Positions 34,049 through 43,375 of a stretch of DNA of 64,000 bases are shown here, piece after piece. The notes under the pieces were generated by a model. That model was not told where the DNA came from, made no database searches, and saw only the letters and a program-made list of their open reading frames with translations. The stretch spans positions 3,348,001 through 3,412,000 of the forward strand of contig CP159477.1 of assembly GCA_042140185.1 (NCBI GenBank). The letters are read 5' to 3'. Source of the stretch: JANSXG01 sp024743075. GTDB lineage: Bacteria > Planctomycetota > Phycisphaerae > Phycisphaerales > UBA1924. The stretch's first letter is position 1. Each line of letters opens with the position of its first letter. A program made the position numbers and the translations under genes.

Positions 34049-36363
34049 TCAGTCCGAACCGATGACAACGGACGCGATGGCGTCGATCCGCTCGCAGATG
34101 TCGGGGTGGGCCCGCCAGCTCGGCTGAAGGCGGAGGCGCCGGATCTCGCGGGCGATGGCGGGCGTGCGGCTGCCGTCGGCGTTCTGGCGACTCAGGATCT
34201 CGAGCATGCGCATCGAAGCGTGCCAGTAGGCGCGGGCCGAGCGGTCCTCGGGCGCTGTGGCGCCGACGATGGTTCGGAACATGCCGAAGGCGTCGGCGTC
34301 GTCGCCGGTTCGCAGGGCCGCCTCGGCGCCGATGATGGAGAGCCAGACACGGTCCGCGGGTTCCTTCACGCGTGAGCGCGCTTCCGTAGCGGCGGTGGCA
34401 GCTTTGCGGAGCGTGTCGGCGTCGTCCGTGCGCAACGCGGCGGAGAGCGACCGGATGGCGAGGCGCGTGTAGATGCCGCTTCGGTGCGAAAGCGCGGCGC
34501 CAGCGGCGGCGGCGGTGTCGGCCAGCGCGAAATCGGGCTGGGAACCCGGTATCGCGGCGCGGATGTCGGCGCCATCGGGCAGGTCGCGCTGGGCGAACAG
34601 CGCTGCGCCGAAGATTCTGTTGTCGGTGACCGGTCCGGTCAGCGACTCGCCGGCGAGGAGGGCCGCGCGGGTCGTGAGGACCTCGACGATCCAGTCCGGA
34701 TCGAGCTCGATGGTCTGCAATGTCCGGAACGCGGCCTCTGGTTCAGCAAGGCCGGCGACACGCATGGTGGCGATCAGGGCGGGATCACCCTCAGCACGTT
34801 CGAGCGGGTCGGCGAGCCGGCCGAGCAGCTCTATGGCGTGCTGCTCCTTTTCGCGGGAGATGATGGGCTCGTCGATGAGCGAGGAGACCTGACTTCTGAC
34901 GAGCAGGTCGAGCAGCCGCGTTGCGGAGGCGGCGAGCGCGACCTGTGCGTCGCGGTCGGTGAGATCGTTTTGGGTGGTGCGTTCGAGAAGCCGCTGGGCA
35001 CGCTCGAACGCGTCTGCTCCGGTTGGGATCGCCAGCAGATCGAGGTTCGACCGGGACGATCCGGGCCGGGCGATGAGCGCGTCGACGAGTCCGGCGATGT
35101 CTGTGTCGGTCGCGTCGTCCCAGATCTCCGGGTGATCGGGAGACGCGAGGCACACGCGCAGCAGGTACGCGACCCACTCCAGCGCGGATTCGCCGAGGGG
35201 CGTGTCCGAAGCCAGTGTGTCGAAGCCGATGGCGAGTTCTGAGAGGTGCTTCACGCGCATGGATGCCGGAGCATCGGGATCGAGCTGGCCCGCCTGCAGC
35301 GCCAGCGCGAGCACGGTCAGCGGACCGACATCCGCGTCGCGGAGGACGGTGCGCGGGTCTTCGGCACGCGAGGCTTCGGCGATCAGCAGTGTTGCCTCTG
35401 CGGTCTGGCCCAAGGTCTCGGCGTTCGCGTTCGAGAGGAGTGCCTCGCAGCGGAGGATGGGCGGCAGCCAAGAGAGGTCATCCCAGGCATGCGCCCGCGC
35501 GAGGTCGAGGGCTTGGCCGGCGAGGCGATCCGTTTCGGCTGCGAGCAGTCGCGAGCGCTGGTCGACGGTCGACGCCTGTGACGCGCTGATGGACGCGAGG
35601 CGAAGACGCAGTCGTTCGGCGTCTCCGGGATCCTCGGGCATCGACCCGCGCGCTCGATGGGTGAACGGGCGATCGCGACCAACAGCGTCTCGGCGGCGCG
35701 GAGACTCGCGAGCGTGCCGGGGGCGGTTTCGACGAGGTCGCGGTCCTCGCGGAACGCGTCGCGGATCGACCGTATCGCTTCGACGGCGCGCTCGGTGTCG
35801 CGGAGCCGCAGCGAGGCGAGGGCGATGATGAGCTCGCGCTCGGCATCGGACCAAGCGGAGACAGACTCGGCGCGCTCGGCGGTGCGCCGGGCTTCTTCGA
35901 AGGCACGGCGCGACTCGTCGCTCGTCCCGACGGCGGGCTCGACGGCGACGCCGTAGACGAGCAGGCCCCGTGCCCGGGCGAGCGGCAGGAGGACGGTGCT
36001 GAGCTGGACCGCTTCCTCGATGCCGTCTTCGTTGGCGGCGTCGGCGTCGCGCAGGCGGTTGTCGATGACCGGCTGCATTGCGCCGAGCAGGTCAGCGAGG
36101 TCGCTTGCGGTCTTGCGGAGGCCATCGCGTTCACCGTCGGTCGGCACACCGAAGAGCGCCCAGCGGAGCCCGTCATCGGACCACGGGGGCAGCGCGTGGA
36201 GAAGTTCCGCATCGAACGCGCGGCAGAGGTCGGCGAGCGAGTCTTCGTGCTCGCGTTGCAGCGCCGCGACCCGCTCGATCGGGGGCCGGGCGTGCATCGG
36301 CGTGGCGCAGAGCATCGATGCGCCGAGGGCGATCGAAAGCTTCAGAGTGCGGATCGGTCGCAT
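34049..36363 (-). CDS. Large exported helical protein at the end of the ExbBD operon, frameshifted
   Basis: About 771 residues when one base is restored at about 35648, where two frames meet. It begins with a signal peptide (LKLSIALGASMLCATPMHA) and is otherwise almost wholly helical, Ala/Leu/Arg/Glu-rich, with repeating 30-40 residue blocks that resemble TPR or Sel1-type solenoids, although no consensus is clear. It is the last gene of a tightly packed run: the start is nine bases after the ExbD2 stop. A periplasmic scaffold for the ExbBD/vWA complex is inferred only from this position. Confidence 0.65.
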
Positions 36364-36372
36364 GGGTGCATG

Positions 36373-36933
36373 TTAGCCGCCGCTGGGCCGGGCGAAGCGG
36401 ACGCGCTCGAACCCGGCGCGGGTGACGGCGTTGTAGGCGCCGAGGGTGTGCTCCCAGCGGGTGCCCGGTTCGGGCGCGATGACCATCTCGTGGTCGGGCG
36501 CGAGCAGGTCGCCGCGGAGCGCACCGAGCGTCGTGGTGAGCGCGTCGTAGCCGTTGAGTTCGCCGACGAGCGGCGAGTCGGTGGTCAGGGCGTAGTCGGC
36601 TCGTCCGTCGCCGCTGGACCGGACACTGACAAGGATGGGTTGTTCGGGCAGGGCGAACGGGTCGTCGGCGACCTCGGCGGCGCCCTGGCCGGGCAGGTCG
36701 AGCGAGAAGGCGTCTTCCTGTTTGGCGAAATCGGCGGTGAGCATGAAGTAGAGCAGGAGCAGGAAGACCACATCGATCATCGCGGTGAAGTTGAGCGCCA
36801 TCGATGCCTTGCGAGCGCCGGTGTGGCGGCGCGTGCTCGTCCGGCGCCCGAGCGGCTGCTCGCCGGATCGCTCGACGACGGGTTCGCCCCAGTCCAGCGA
36901 ACGCAGATCGACTCCGGTGGTCTTCGCGCTCAT
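36373..36933 (-). CDS. exbD: ExbD/TolR family protein 2
   Basis: A 186-residue ExbD/TolR protein: a 48-residue cytoplasmic tail longer than usual, one transmembrane segment at about 51-70 carrying the proton-conducting Asp54 (FTAMIDVVFLLLLYFML), and a periplasmic domain. ExbD with ExbB forms a proton-driven motor. Start ATG overlaps the stop of ExbD1 by four bases, so the two are coupled. Two ExbD proteins in one operon suggest a heteromeric ExbD dimer. Confidence 0.87.
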   Translation of the reverse strand: MSAKTTGVDLRSLDWGEPVVERSGEQPLGRRTSTRRHTGARKASMALNFTAMIDVVFLLLLYFMLTADFAKQEDAFSLDLPGQGAAEVADDPFALPEQPILVSVRSSGDGRADYALTTDSPLVGELNGYDALTTTLGALRGDLLAPDHEMVIAPEPGTRWEHTLGAYNAVTRAGFERVRFARPSGG

Positions 36934-37382
36934 CGCTCGCTGTCCTCCGTGAGCGTGAGCAGTTGGACTCGCGTCAGGCCCGCATCGCTGACGGCCTGCA
37001 GGACGGGGTGGACGCGTTCGTAGGTTTCGGTGCGATCGGCGCGCACGATGACGATCGATTGCGGGTCGCGTTCGCGCTCGCGGACGAGCTGGCGAACAAG
37101 ACCGTCGAGACCGGCTCGGTCGTTGTCGAAATCGAGCGTACCGAGGCGGTACGGCGCGCCCTCGCGGTCCTGCGGCACGACGTTGATGACGACGACCGAC
37201 TCGCGCGCCGGCTCGTCGGTCTTCGCGTCGGCGATCTCGGGGAGCGTGAGGTCGACGAGGCGGGCGCGCTGGATCTGGCTGACCAGCATGAAAAAGATGA
37301 TCAGCAGGAACACCACGTCGATCATCGGCGTCATGTTGGCGTTGACACCGGTCGCTCCGCGTTGGTAGACGCGGGACCTCAC
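36930..37382 (-). CDS. exbD: ExbD/TolR family protein 1
   Basis: A 150-residue ExbD. The cytoplasmic tail is short (about 17 residues), then a transmembrane segment with Asp22 in MTPMIDVVFLLIIFFML, then a periplasmic domain with SIVIVRADRTETYERVHPVL, typical of TolR. It overlaps the stop of the ExbB gene by four bases. It is closer to the standard form than ExbD2. Confidence 0.88.
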   Translation of the reverse strand: MRSRVYQRGATGVNANMTPMIDVVFLLIIFFMLVSQIQRARLVDLTLPEIADAKTDEPARESVVVINVVPQDREGAPYRLGTLDFDNDRAGLDGLVRQLVRERERDPQSIVIVRADRTETYERVHPVLQAVSDAGLTRVQLLTLTEDSER

Positions 37383-38179
37383 GCGCTCTTCGCGACCTTG
37401 GTCTTCTCGGCCGCCCGTGCTTCGGCGGTTGGCGCTTCGGTGGTCGGCTTGAAGCGGTTGATGAGCTCCTCGGCTTCGCGGGTCGCCTCGACGGTGAGCG
37501 CGTCGATCTTGTTGCGGAGCAGGGCGTAGCCGGCGAGGGCGGGGATCGCGACGACGAGGCCCCAGAATGTGGTCGTGAGCGCGGTGCCGATGCCTGCGGC
37601 GAGGCCGACGGGGTTCGGCGTGCCACCGGCGGCGACGATCTCGCGGAACGCGAGGATCATTCCGTAGACCGTGCCGAACAGGCCGACCATGGGGGCGACG
37701 CCGCCGATGACGTTGAGGGGTTCGACCTTGCGCAGGCGTTTGATGGTGAGTTCCTCGGCGGTCTGGTCGAGGCCCCGGATCATGGAGCCGAAGCCGCTGG
37801 GGGCGTCGGTGAGGGCGGCGTGGAGCACGCGGGCGAAGAAGGACTCGTCGGAGGAGACGGCCCTCAGGCCGCCCTCGTAGTCGGCCTTGCCGAGCGCGGT
37901 GCGTGCGGCTTTGAGCGTCTGGTCAGGCAGGAATTTCTCGCGCTTGGTTTCCAGCGCGATGGAGATGATCAGCCCGACGCAGACCGCCGACAGCGCGAGC
38001 AGCAGCCAGATGATCGCGGTGCCGAGCAGTTCGATGTTGCCGGTGTCGGCGTGGCGCTGCACGAAGAACGCCTCGAAGAGCGAGGTCGTTTGCGGCGCCT
38101 CCTCTTGGGCGACGGCGGCAGGGGCCAGCGCGACGAGGGTCGTTGCGAAGAGTGCTAGTCGTGTGGTCGTAGGTCGCAT
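37379..38179 (-). CDS. exbB: ExbB/TolQ/MotA-family proton channel protein
   Basis: A 266-residue protein with a signal-like N-terminus (LALFATTLVALAPAAVA), and transmembrane segments at about 46-72, 150-178 and 193-216. The second contains the family motif PMVGLFGTVYGMI. In ExbB/TolQ five copies surround an ExbD dimer and convert proton flow into movement. A cleavable-looking leader is not usual for ExbB but is known in some ExbB-like proteins. It lies 13 bases after the vWA gene and overlaps exbD1. Confidence 0.88.
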   Translation of the reverse strand: MRPTTTRLALFATTLVALAPAAVAQEEAPQTTSLFEAFFVQRHADTGNIELLGTAIIWLLLALSAVCVGLIISIALETKREKFLPDQTLKAARTALGKADYEGGLRAVSSDESFFARVLHAALTDAPSGFGSMIRGLDQTAEELTIKRLRKVEPLNVIGGVAPMVGLFGTVYGMILAFREIVAAGGTPNPVGLAAGIGTALTTTFWGLVVAIPALAGYALLRNKIDALTVEATREAEELINRFKPTTEAPTAEARAAEKTKVAKSA

Positions 38180-38192
38180 ACCGCTCCGATTG

Positions 38193-39211
38193 TCACTGCG
38201 GGCCGAGCAGCTCGTCGAGCTCCTCACGAGAGATCACCGTAAACGAATTCCCGCGAGCGGACCCGTGCTCTCGCGCGATCGCTTCGAGCACACCGGCCGA
38301 GTCGAGGTCGATGAACTGCACGGTGTGGATTGCCAGTCGTCGGCGCCCCGTCCGCCGATCGCGCGGGTTCAACCGATCGAGGGTGGCGAGGATCTGTTCG
38401 CGGCTCTGTTCCCACGCGCCGAGCCGGCGCTGGCGCGGGAGAGGATAAAGATCGAGCCGGTCTCCGATGCCTGGAGCAGGGCCACGGCGTGTTCGAGAGC
38501 CGGCACGGGGTTGCCCCGACCGGACGCCTGCACGCCCTCGACCCAGTCGAGCACCGCGCGACGGTTCTCGCGCAGGGCCCGGATCAGACGCCACTGACGC
38601 CGGGCACCTGCGTTGACCGGATCGGGAGCGGCGATGAAGCCGTTGTCCTGAAACATGACGACCTGAAACCGCTGGCTCGCCCCGAGCTGATCCATGGACT
38701 GCTTGAGCATGGCCTTCACGCTGGGGAGCGAACTGACCATCGGCCCGGAGGCGTCGATCACGTAGACCACGTCCTGGGCGTTGCCCGCGCCGAGGCCGGC
38801 GAAGCGGACCTCCGGGTAGCGACGGGCCATCCGAGCGTCCTGCAACTGCTCGGCCTCCCCGGTGTCGCGCTCGGTTTCGGGCCTTGGCGTCTCAACGCTC
38901 CGGATCGTCGGTTCGAACAGTTCCGGGCGCTGGACCTCGGTCAGGAGTGCGTCGATCTCGGGCTCGGGAAGATCGGCGGGTGAGGGGCGTTCGGTGTCTG
39001 CAGACTCCGGTTCGTCGCTGGGAGAATCCGGGGCCATCGCGGGGTTGAAGAAACTCGTTTCGACGGGCGGTCCGGCGGGCTTTTCCGGTCGGGAGACCGA
39101 CCAGACTAGAAACACACCTCCGATGACGAGCGCGGCGTGCAGCGCCAGAGACACCGCCCACGGCAGGGTGCGCTCCACGTTGCGTCGATCGATCCACTTC
39201 GCTCGGCTCAT
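38193..39211 (-). CDS. vWA protein with TonB-like N-terminal anchor, frameshifted
   Basis: About 339 residues when the frameshift near 38430 is repaired. Residues 18-40 are one transmembrane segment with Ser21 and His25 in the SxxxH spacing that TonB uses to contact ExbB (Ser16/His20). Residues 41-120 are Pro/Glu-rich, like the TonB spacer. A von Willebrand A domain follows: VYVIDASGPM is a MIDAS variant in which the second Ser of DxSxS is Pro157. The end of the domain (HTVQFIDLDSAGVLEAIARE, NSFTVISREELDELL) is in the second frame. No TonB C-terminal domain exists. Sits just upstream of exbB in the operon. Confidence 0.75.
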
Positions 39212-39255
39212 GCGAGCAGTCTATCGCAAGCGATCGGCCGGACGGTTCAGAGGAA

Positions 39256-40140
39256 TCAGTCCCCGTCGTCGGCGAAGCCGTCGCGCCGGTGGGCCTTATC
39301 GCCGCGACCGAACATCAGGTGGTCGAGACTGAGCTTGCCCGGTCCAACGATCAGGAGCGCAAGGGCCGTCATCAGCACCACGAAGTGCAGCATGAGGGGC
39401 ATCCAGATCTGCGCGGAGACATCAGGATTGCTGATCTGCGGGTCCGGGAGGAACCCAAGGATCCCGTCGCGCATGGCCCATGTCGGTCCGATCTCGAGCA
39501 CCCACATCGAGAGGCCGGTGCAGATCGCGAGCCCGAGGGCCCAGACGCGCGTGAAGAATCCGAGAATCACCGCGTATCCGCCGAAGGCCACGATAAGGGC
39601 GAAGGCGATGGAGCCTATCTTGACCCAGATGCCGCCGTTGCCCACGGCCGGGGGCAGGACGGTGCGGTTCGAGGTTGCGTCATCGCCGTCGTCGACCGGC
39701 TCGGCGGCCTCGAGCGCGGTCAGCGCGACCAGCACCCAGCGCCTCGCGGTCTGGTCCGTGCCCTCGAACTGGGCGGCGGTATAGGCCGGGGCGCCGATGA
39801 CCGCGTCGGCGCGTTTATCGGATTCCGGCTGGGCGCCGGCCCGGCGGGTGAGCGAAACGCCCGACAGGGGGGGCGGTGTCACGGGGTCCGCGGCCTCGTC
39901 CGGGGCTTCCGGCGTGTCTGGCTCTTGCGACTCCGGGGTGATCGCCGGGGATGGCGTCGTTGCCGGCGGCCTGGCGGCGTCGGGCTGGCGGATGTCGGCG
40001 TTGGCGAGAATCGCGGTCTGCTGGGCGGTCAGGTCCATGGTGCGGAGCATGGGCGTGCCGATCCAGATAAACGTCGCCGCGAGGCCCGTTCGCAGGAGCA
40101 GAGGGGCGATGTTCACGCTGAGTTTCTGGCCGAGGCCCAT
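39256..40140 (-). CDS. DoxX-like membrane protein
   Basis: A 294-residue inner-membrane protein. The first transmembrane segment is at about 10-28, then a Pro/Glu-rich spacer of about 110 residues probably outside the membrane, then three segments at about 178-200, 203-222 and 250-270. GPGKLSLDHL near the C-terminus matches the DoxX family's closing motif. DoxX proteins are quinone- or redox-linked in some bacteria. It lies 44 bases upstream of the vWA gene and is the first of the minus-strand run. The long spacer between helices 1 and 2 is unusual for DoxX. Confidence 0.7.
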   Translation of the reverse strand: MGLGQKLSVNIAPLLLRTGLAATFIWIGTPMLRTMDLTAQQTAILANADIRQPDAARPPATTPSPAITPESQEPDTPEAPDEAADPVTPPPLSGVSLTRRAGAQPESDKRADAVIGAPAYTAAQFEGTDQTARRWVLVALTALEAAEPVDDGDDATSNRTVLPPAVGNGGIWVKIGSIAFALIVAFGGYAVILGFFTRVWALGLAICTGLSMWVLEIGPTWAMRDGILGFLPDPQISNPDVSAQIWMPLMLHFVVLMTALALLIVGPGKLSLDHLMFGRGDKAHRRDGFADDGD

Positions 40141-40300
40141 GGTGCGCTCCTTCGTGCGTCTGGGTGGGGTCGTCCGATTCTTCCCCATCTACTTGGGATC
40201 TCGACCGCGTGGGTTGAGCCCGCGCGTCGTTTCCTGACCACCATGTTACTCGGCGGAGCCCTGATCACGCAGAATCGCCGATAGAATGGGCGAGTTCAGC

Positions 40301-40383
40301 GCGGGTGTGGCGGAACTGGCAGACGCGCGGGATTTAGGTTCCCGTGTCTTTACGACGTGCAGGTTCGATTCCTGTCGCCCGCA
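40301..40383 (+). tRNA. tRNA-Leu (anticodon UAG)
   Basis: An 83-nt tRNA gene. The acceptor stem GCGGGTG pairs with CGCCCGC. The anticodon stem CGGGA/TCCCG encloses the loop TTTAGGT, so the anticodon is TAG (reads CUA). A long variable arm (GTGTCTTTACGACGTG) is typical of class II tRNA-Leu, and the T arm is CAGGTTCGATTCCTG. The CCA end is not encoded (discriminator A at 40383 is followed by TTA). Cove-type scores were not computed. Confidence 0.92.
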
Positions 40384-40503
40384 TTAGTCCGATCCGGCGC
40401 AAGATCTGCGGATCGGGTCGCAGAAGACGCGCTTTTGCGCGTCCGGTCGGAGTTACCCGGTCGACATGGCGGCGGTGGCGGCTATCTTCAGATTGAAGCA
40501 GCC

Positions 40504-40953
40504 ATGAACGTCTCCGGACCATCCATCCCGTTCCACCTCGCCCGAGCGTACGGCGTGAAGCCGAACGCAGCGATCCGTCCGGTCAATCCGGTGGTTCGCC
40601 AAGCGGGGCCGACGGCCCAACCGGCGCCGCGCCCGACCGATTCGGTTGGCCTGACCAGCGGTGTGCAGGGCATCCGCCCGACGGAAGCGGGGCGAGCCGA
40701 GCGCATCGACGCGCTGGTCGGCGCGGAGGTTCCGGGCGGCGTGCGGTTCACCGAGAACGGCCCGGAACCGACGACGAACCCCTCGGACCTACGCAGCGCC
40801 GAGGCGATCCGGGCGCTGGTCGAAGGCAGGTCGGTGGCTTCGGCTCCGAACCTCGAATCGGCATCGATCCCGATGTATCGCAATCCGGCCATGAAGAACG
40901 CCGCGGCGGCGAGCATCGCCCACTCCCGGAATTCTCTGGACGTCTCCGGCTAA
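40504..40953 (+). CDS. Small soluble protein of unknown function
   Basis: A 149-residue protein with no signal peptide or membrane segment. It is Pro/Ala-rich in residues 20-55 and ends in a regular block (IPMYRNPAMKNAAAASIAHS). The block RIDALVGAEVPGGV also looks conserved. It starts 120 bp after the tRNA, with no clear ribosome binding site. I recognise no family. Confidence 0.6.
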   Translation: MNVSGPSIPFHLARAYGVKPNAAIRPVNPVVRQAGPTAQPAPRPTDSVGLTSGVQGIRPTEAGRAERIDALVGAEVPGGVRFTENGPEPTTNPSDLRSAEAIRALVEGRSVASAPNLESASIPMYRNPAMKNAAAASIAHSRNSLDVSG

Positions 40954-40974
40954 AGGCGCGGGTCGGCGAACACC

Positions 40975-42246
40975 TCAACTGCCGAAGTGCTGGAGCAGCA
41001 GGTTCAAATCCTGCAGATCGACGACGCCGTCACCGTTGAGGTCGCCGCCGCTCGATTCGAGCCCGAAGTCTGACAGCAGCAGGTTGAGGTCCTGAAGGTC
41101 CACCGCGCCATCGCCGTTGGCATCGCCGGGGATGTCTTCGTGTCCCAAGGTGATGACGAGGTCTCGTCCTCGCCCGCGGACAAGGATCGTTCGTCCGTCG
41201 TCGCTCACATCGAGCGCGTTGAGCAGGCGGGTGCAGCACGGGATCGCGATTCCACTCTCGATCGCGACGGTGCGGAGCGGGCGCATGCCGCCGGCTCGGG
41301 TCCAGTAGAACGCGCGATCGTTGAAACCGCCGACCGCGACGGAGCCGTCGGCGTTGGTGCGGATTGTTCGGGCGTAGGGCACATCGACCGGGCCGATCGG
41401 ATCAAGCCCTTCGAGGATCTCGAACGCGCCGTTCTCCCATCGGAAGTGCATCGCGGCGGTACTCGCCATGATGCGCCCGACGATGACCGTGCCGTCCTGA
41501 TTCGTATCGATCGCGTAACTCGCGGTCGCCCACCACGGGAGCACCCCGAGCGACTCGACCTCTCCGTCGACCCATCGCACGGCCTCGGCCATGCCGCTCT
41601 CGTTGGTGCTGAAGCCGACCGCAACGCGTCCGTCGTGACTCACGGAAACCGCCGTGGCTTCGCCGGCGGCGCCGGTCAGCGGCTCGAGCAGGCGAAAGAC
41701 GCCCAGGCGGATGGAGAACGCCGCGGCTTCGTCCTCACCGACGAGCGCCCGCCCGACCATGGTTGAGCCGATGCTGTTCACGCCGGTGATGAAAACGGGC
41801 TGCATGCCGGGGTACGACTGCACGTGCAGGGGTGAACCCTCGTACCACATGCAGGCCCCGTTCAGCGGCCCGTCGTTGGGGTCCGGCAGCGAGGCGAGCC
41901 CTCCGATGACGCTCCCGTCGCGGTTGATCGCGTAGGCGAGCGCGTGGGGCGGGACGTAGCCCGAGCGGCTGGGCTCGGCGAGCCATGTGAGCGAGCCGCG
42001 GTTCCACATTGCGGCGCGCGAGACGCCGATGCCGTCTTCGGTGTCGGTGTACCACTCGCGTCCGACGACGATGTGTCCATCGCCGCTGAGCGCTGCGGGA
42101 TAGAACGCGCGGGTCGTGTCGGGTGTGTGCGGGCGTTCGAGTTCGATCCAACCCGGTTCGGGAGGATCGACTTCCTGTGCCTGCACGGATGCCTTCGTCG
42201 CAACCGAAGCTGCGGCGACAGCCGCACCGAATCCCAATCGTCGCAT
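40975..42246 (-). CDS. Exported HAF-repeat protein with dockerin-like C-terminus
   Basis: A 423-residue protein with a signal peptide (MRRLGFGAAVAAASVATKASVQA). Residues about 40-360 contain HAF-type repeats, units of the form AYAINRDGSVIGG, SVSHDGRVAVGFS and AIDTNQDGTVIVGR, which occur in extracellular propeller-like proteins. The last 60 residues are two dockerin-like repeats (PGDANGDGAVDLQDLN, GDLNGDGVVDLQDLN). Unlike its relatives here it has no Cys on either side of the module. Start at 42246 gives the signal peptide. Confidence 0.8.
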   Translation of the reverse strand: MRRLGFGAAVAAASVATKASVQAQEVDPPEPGWIELERPHTPDTTRAFYPAALSGDGHIVVGREWYTDTEDGIGVSRAAMWNRGSLTWLAEPSRSGYVPPHALAYAINRDGSVIGGLASLPDPNDGPLNGACMWYEGSPLHVQSYPGMQPVFITGVNSIGSTMVGRALVGEDEAAAFSIRLGVFRLLEPLTGAAGEATAVSVSHDGRVAVGFSTNESGMAEAVRWVDGEVESLGVLPWWATASYAIDTNQDGTVIVGRIMASTAAMHFRWENGAFEILEGLDPIGPVDVPYARTIRTNADGSVAVGGFNDRAFYWTRAGGMRPLRTVAIESGIAIPCCTRLLNALDVSDDGRTILVRGRGRDLVITLGHEDIPGDANGDGAVDLQDLNLLLSDFGLESSGGDLNGDGVVDLQDLNLLLQHFGS

Positions 42247-42593
42247 GCGTTTGACTCCGTTCGGGCCACGGCGCGGATCCGTCCGAGCCGTCGAACTTGC
42301 AGGGTGCTCGATCGACGGATCGCTGGCGGATCCGACTCCCGAAACAGGTGGCACCCTGGGCCGTTGGTGATACGTGCGTCTGAACTCTCTCAGGCGCGCA
42401 CGTTAACCGTGCATTACGCAAACGTGAAGAGGACGGTTGCTGCAAAATCGGGAGTATTGCGCGGAAGTGCTCCTGCGCGTCAGAAACGAACAAAGTGCCT
42501 GAAAAACAAGTGATTTCCCAGATTGTCATCGGCTCGCGTGAACCCTGAAACAGGGGTGCGTTGCGCGGCGGATCGAGCACATCATTCGTGAGG
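42247..42593. other. Gene-free stretch upstream of the HAF protein gene
   Basis: A 347-bp gap between two minus-strand genes, lower in GC in its middle (42400-42520). It must hold the promoter of the HAF-repeat gene, but I cannot pick out a -35/-10 pair with confidence. No hairpin with a T-run and no repeat copy is visible. Confidence 0.4.
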
Positions 42594-43346
42594 TCACGAA
42601 ACGTCGGCACCCTTCGCGCGGTAGTACGGGCCGACGTCTACGCGCGACGCCTTGGTGTACTTGCTTGCCATCATTGCTGACCAGGTCGCCTGTTTGCCGG
42701 AGCGTTCGAGCATGTATCGCTCGTAGACCTCGTCGTACGATCCGATGTGCCTCATGACCTCGTCGTCGCTGGGGTAACCGTTCTCGAAGAGCACGCCGTC
42801 GATGTCGACGCGCGGTCGCGGCATGGGGTCCTCGCCGGGGATGCCGACGCAGAGGCCGTAGAGCGGGTACACGCCGCGCGGGAGTTGGAGCAGTTCGTCC
42901 ACTCGGTTCAGGTCGTTGCGCAGCCCGCCGATGTAGCAGATGCCGTAGCCCATCGATTCGAAGGCGACGCAGGCGTTCTGCGCGAAGAGCGAGGCGTCGA
43001 TGACCGCAACAAGGAACGCTTCGAGTTTGGCGTCGTACTCCTCGCCCGACTGCCGGGTGAGCAGCATGTGTCTGCGTACATCGGCGCAGACGACGAAGAA
43101 CGCGCCGCACTCCACCACCTTCGGCTGGGGACCGGCGAGTTCGGCGATGCCGGAGCGGATCGCGGGGTCGGTGATGCGGATGATGCTGTAGGCCTGCACG
43201 TTCGAACTCGTCGAGGCCATCTGCCCGGCTTCGATCGCGCGCCGGATGTCCTCATCGGGGATGGGATCGGGCTTGAAGCGCCGTATCGATCGGTGCGCGA
43301 GCATGGTCTCGATGGCTGGGGCGCTGGACGCGGACGGTTGGTGCAT
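42594..43346 (-). CDS. NfsA-type nitroreductase / FMN reductase
   Basis: A 250-residue flavoprotein of the nitroreductase superfamily, closest in layout to NfsA, which reduces nitro compounds or FMN with NADPH. The FMN-binding start HRSIRRFKPDPIPDEDIRRA is followed by ASTSSNVQAYSIIRITD. The centre GYGICYIGGLRNDLNRV and LYGLCVGIPGEDPMPRPR are typical of this branch. Start MHQPSASS at 43346. It lies 30 bases downstream of lysS on the same strand, so the two may be cotranscribed. Confidence 0.85.
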   Translation of the reverse strand: MHQPSASSAPAIETMLAHRSIRRFKPDPIPDEDIRRAIEAGQMASTSSNVQAYSIIRITDPAIRSGIAELAGPQPKVVECGAFFVVCADVRRHMLLTRQSGEEYDAKLEAFLVAVIDASLFAQNACVAFESMGYGICYIGGLRNDLNRVDELLQLPRGVYPLYGLCVGIPGEDPMPRPRVDIDGVLFENGYPSDDEVMRHIGSYDEVYERYMLERSGKQATWSAMMASKYTKASRVDVGPYYRAKGADVS

Positions 43347-43375
43347 GATGATTCCTGCATGCGATAAGGGTCTGC

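Noticed and set aside
34049..36363. TPR protein as a firm call for the operon's last gene
   Set aside because: The helical repeats lack the TPR consensus; only a general solenoid-like pattern is visible.
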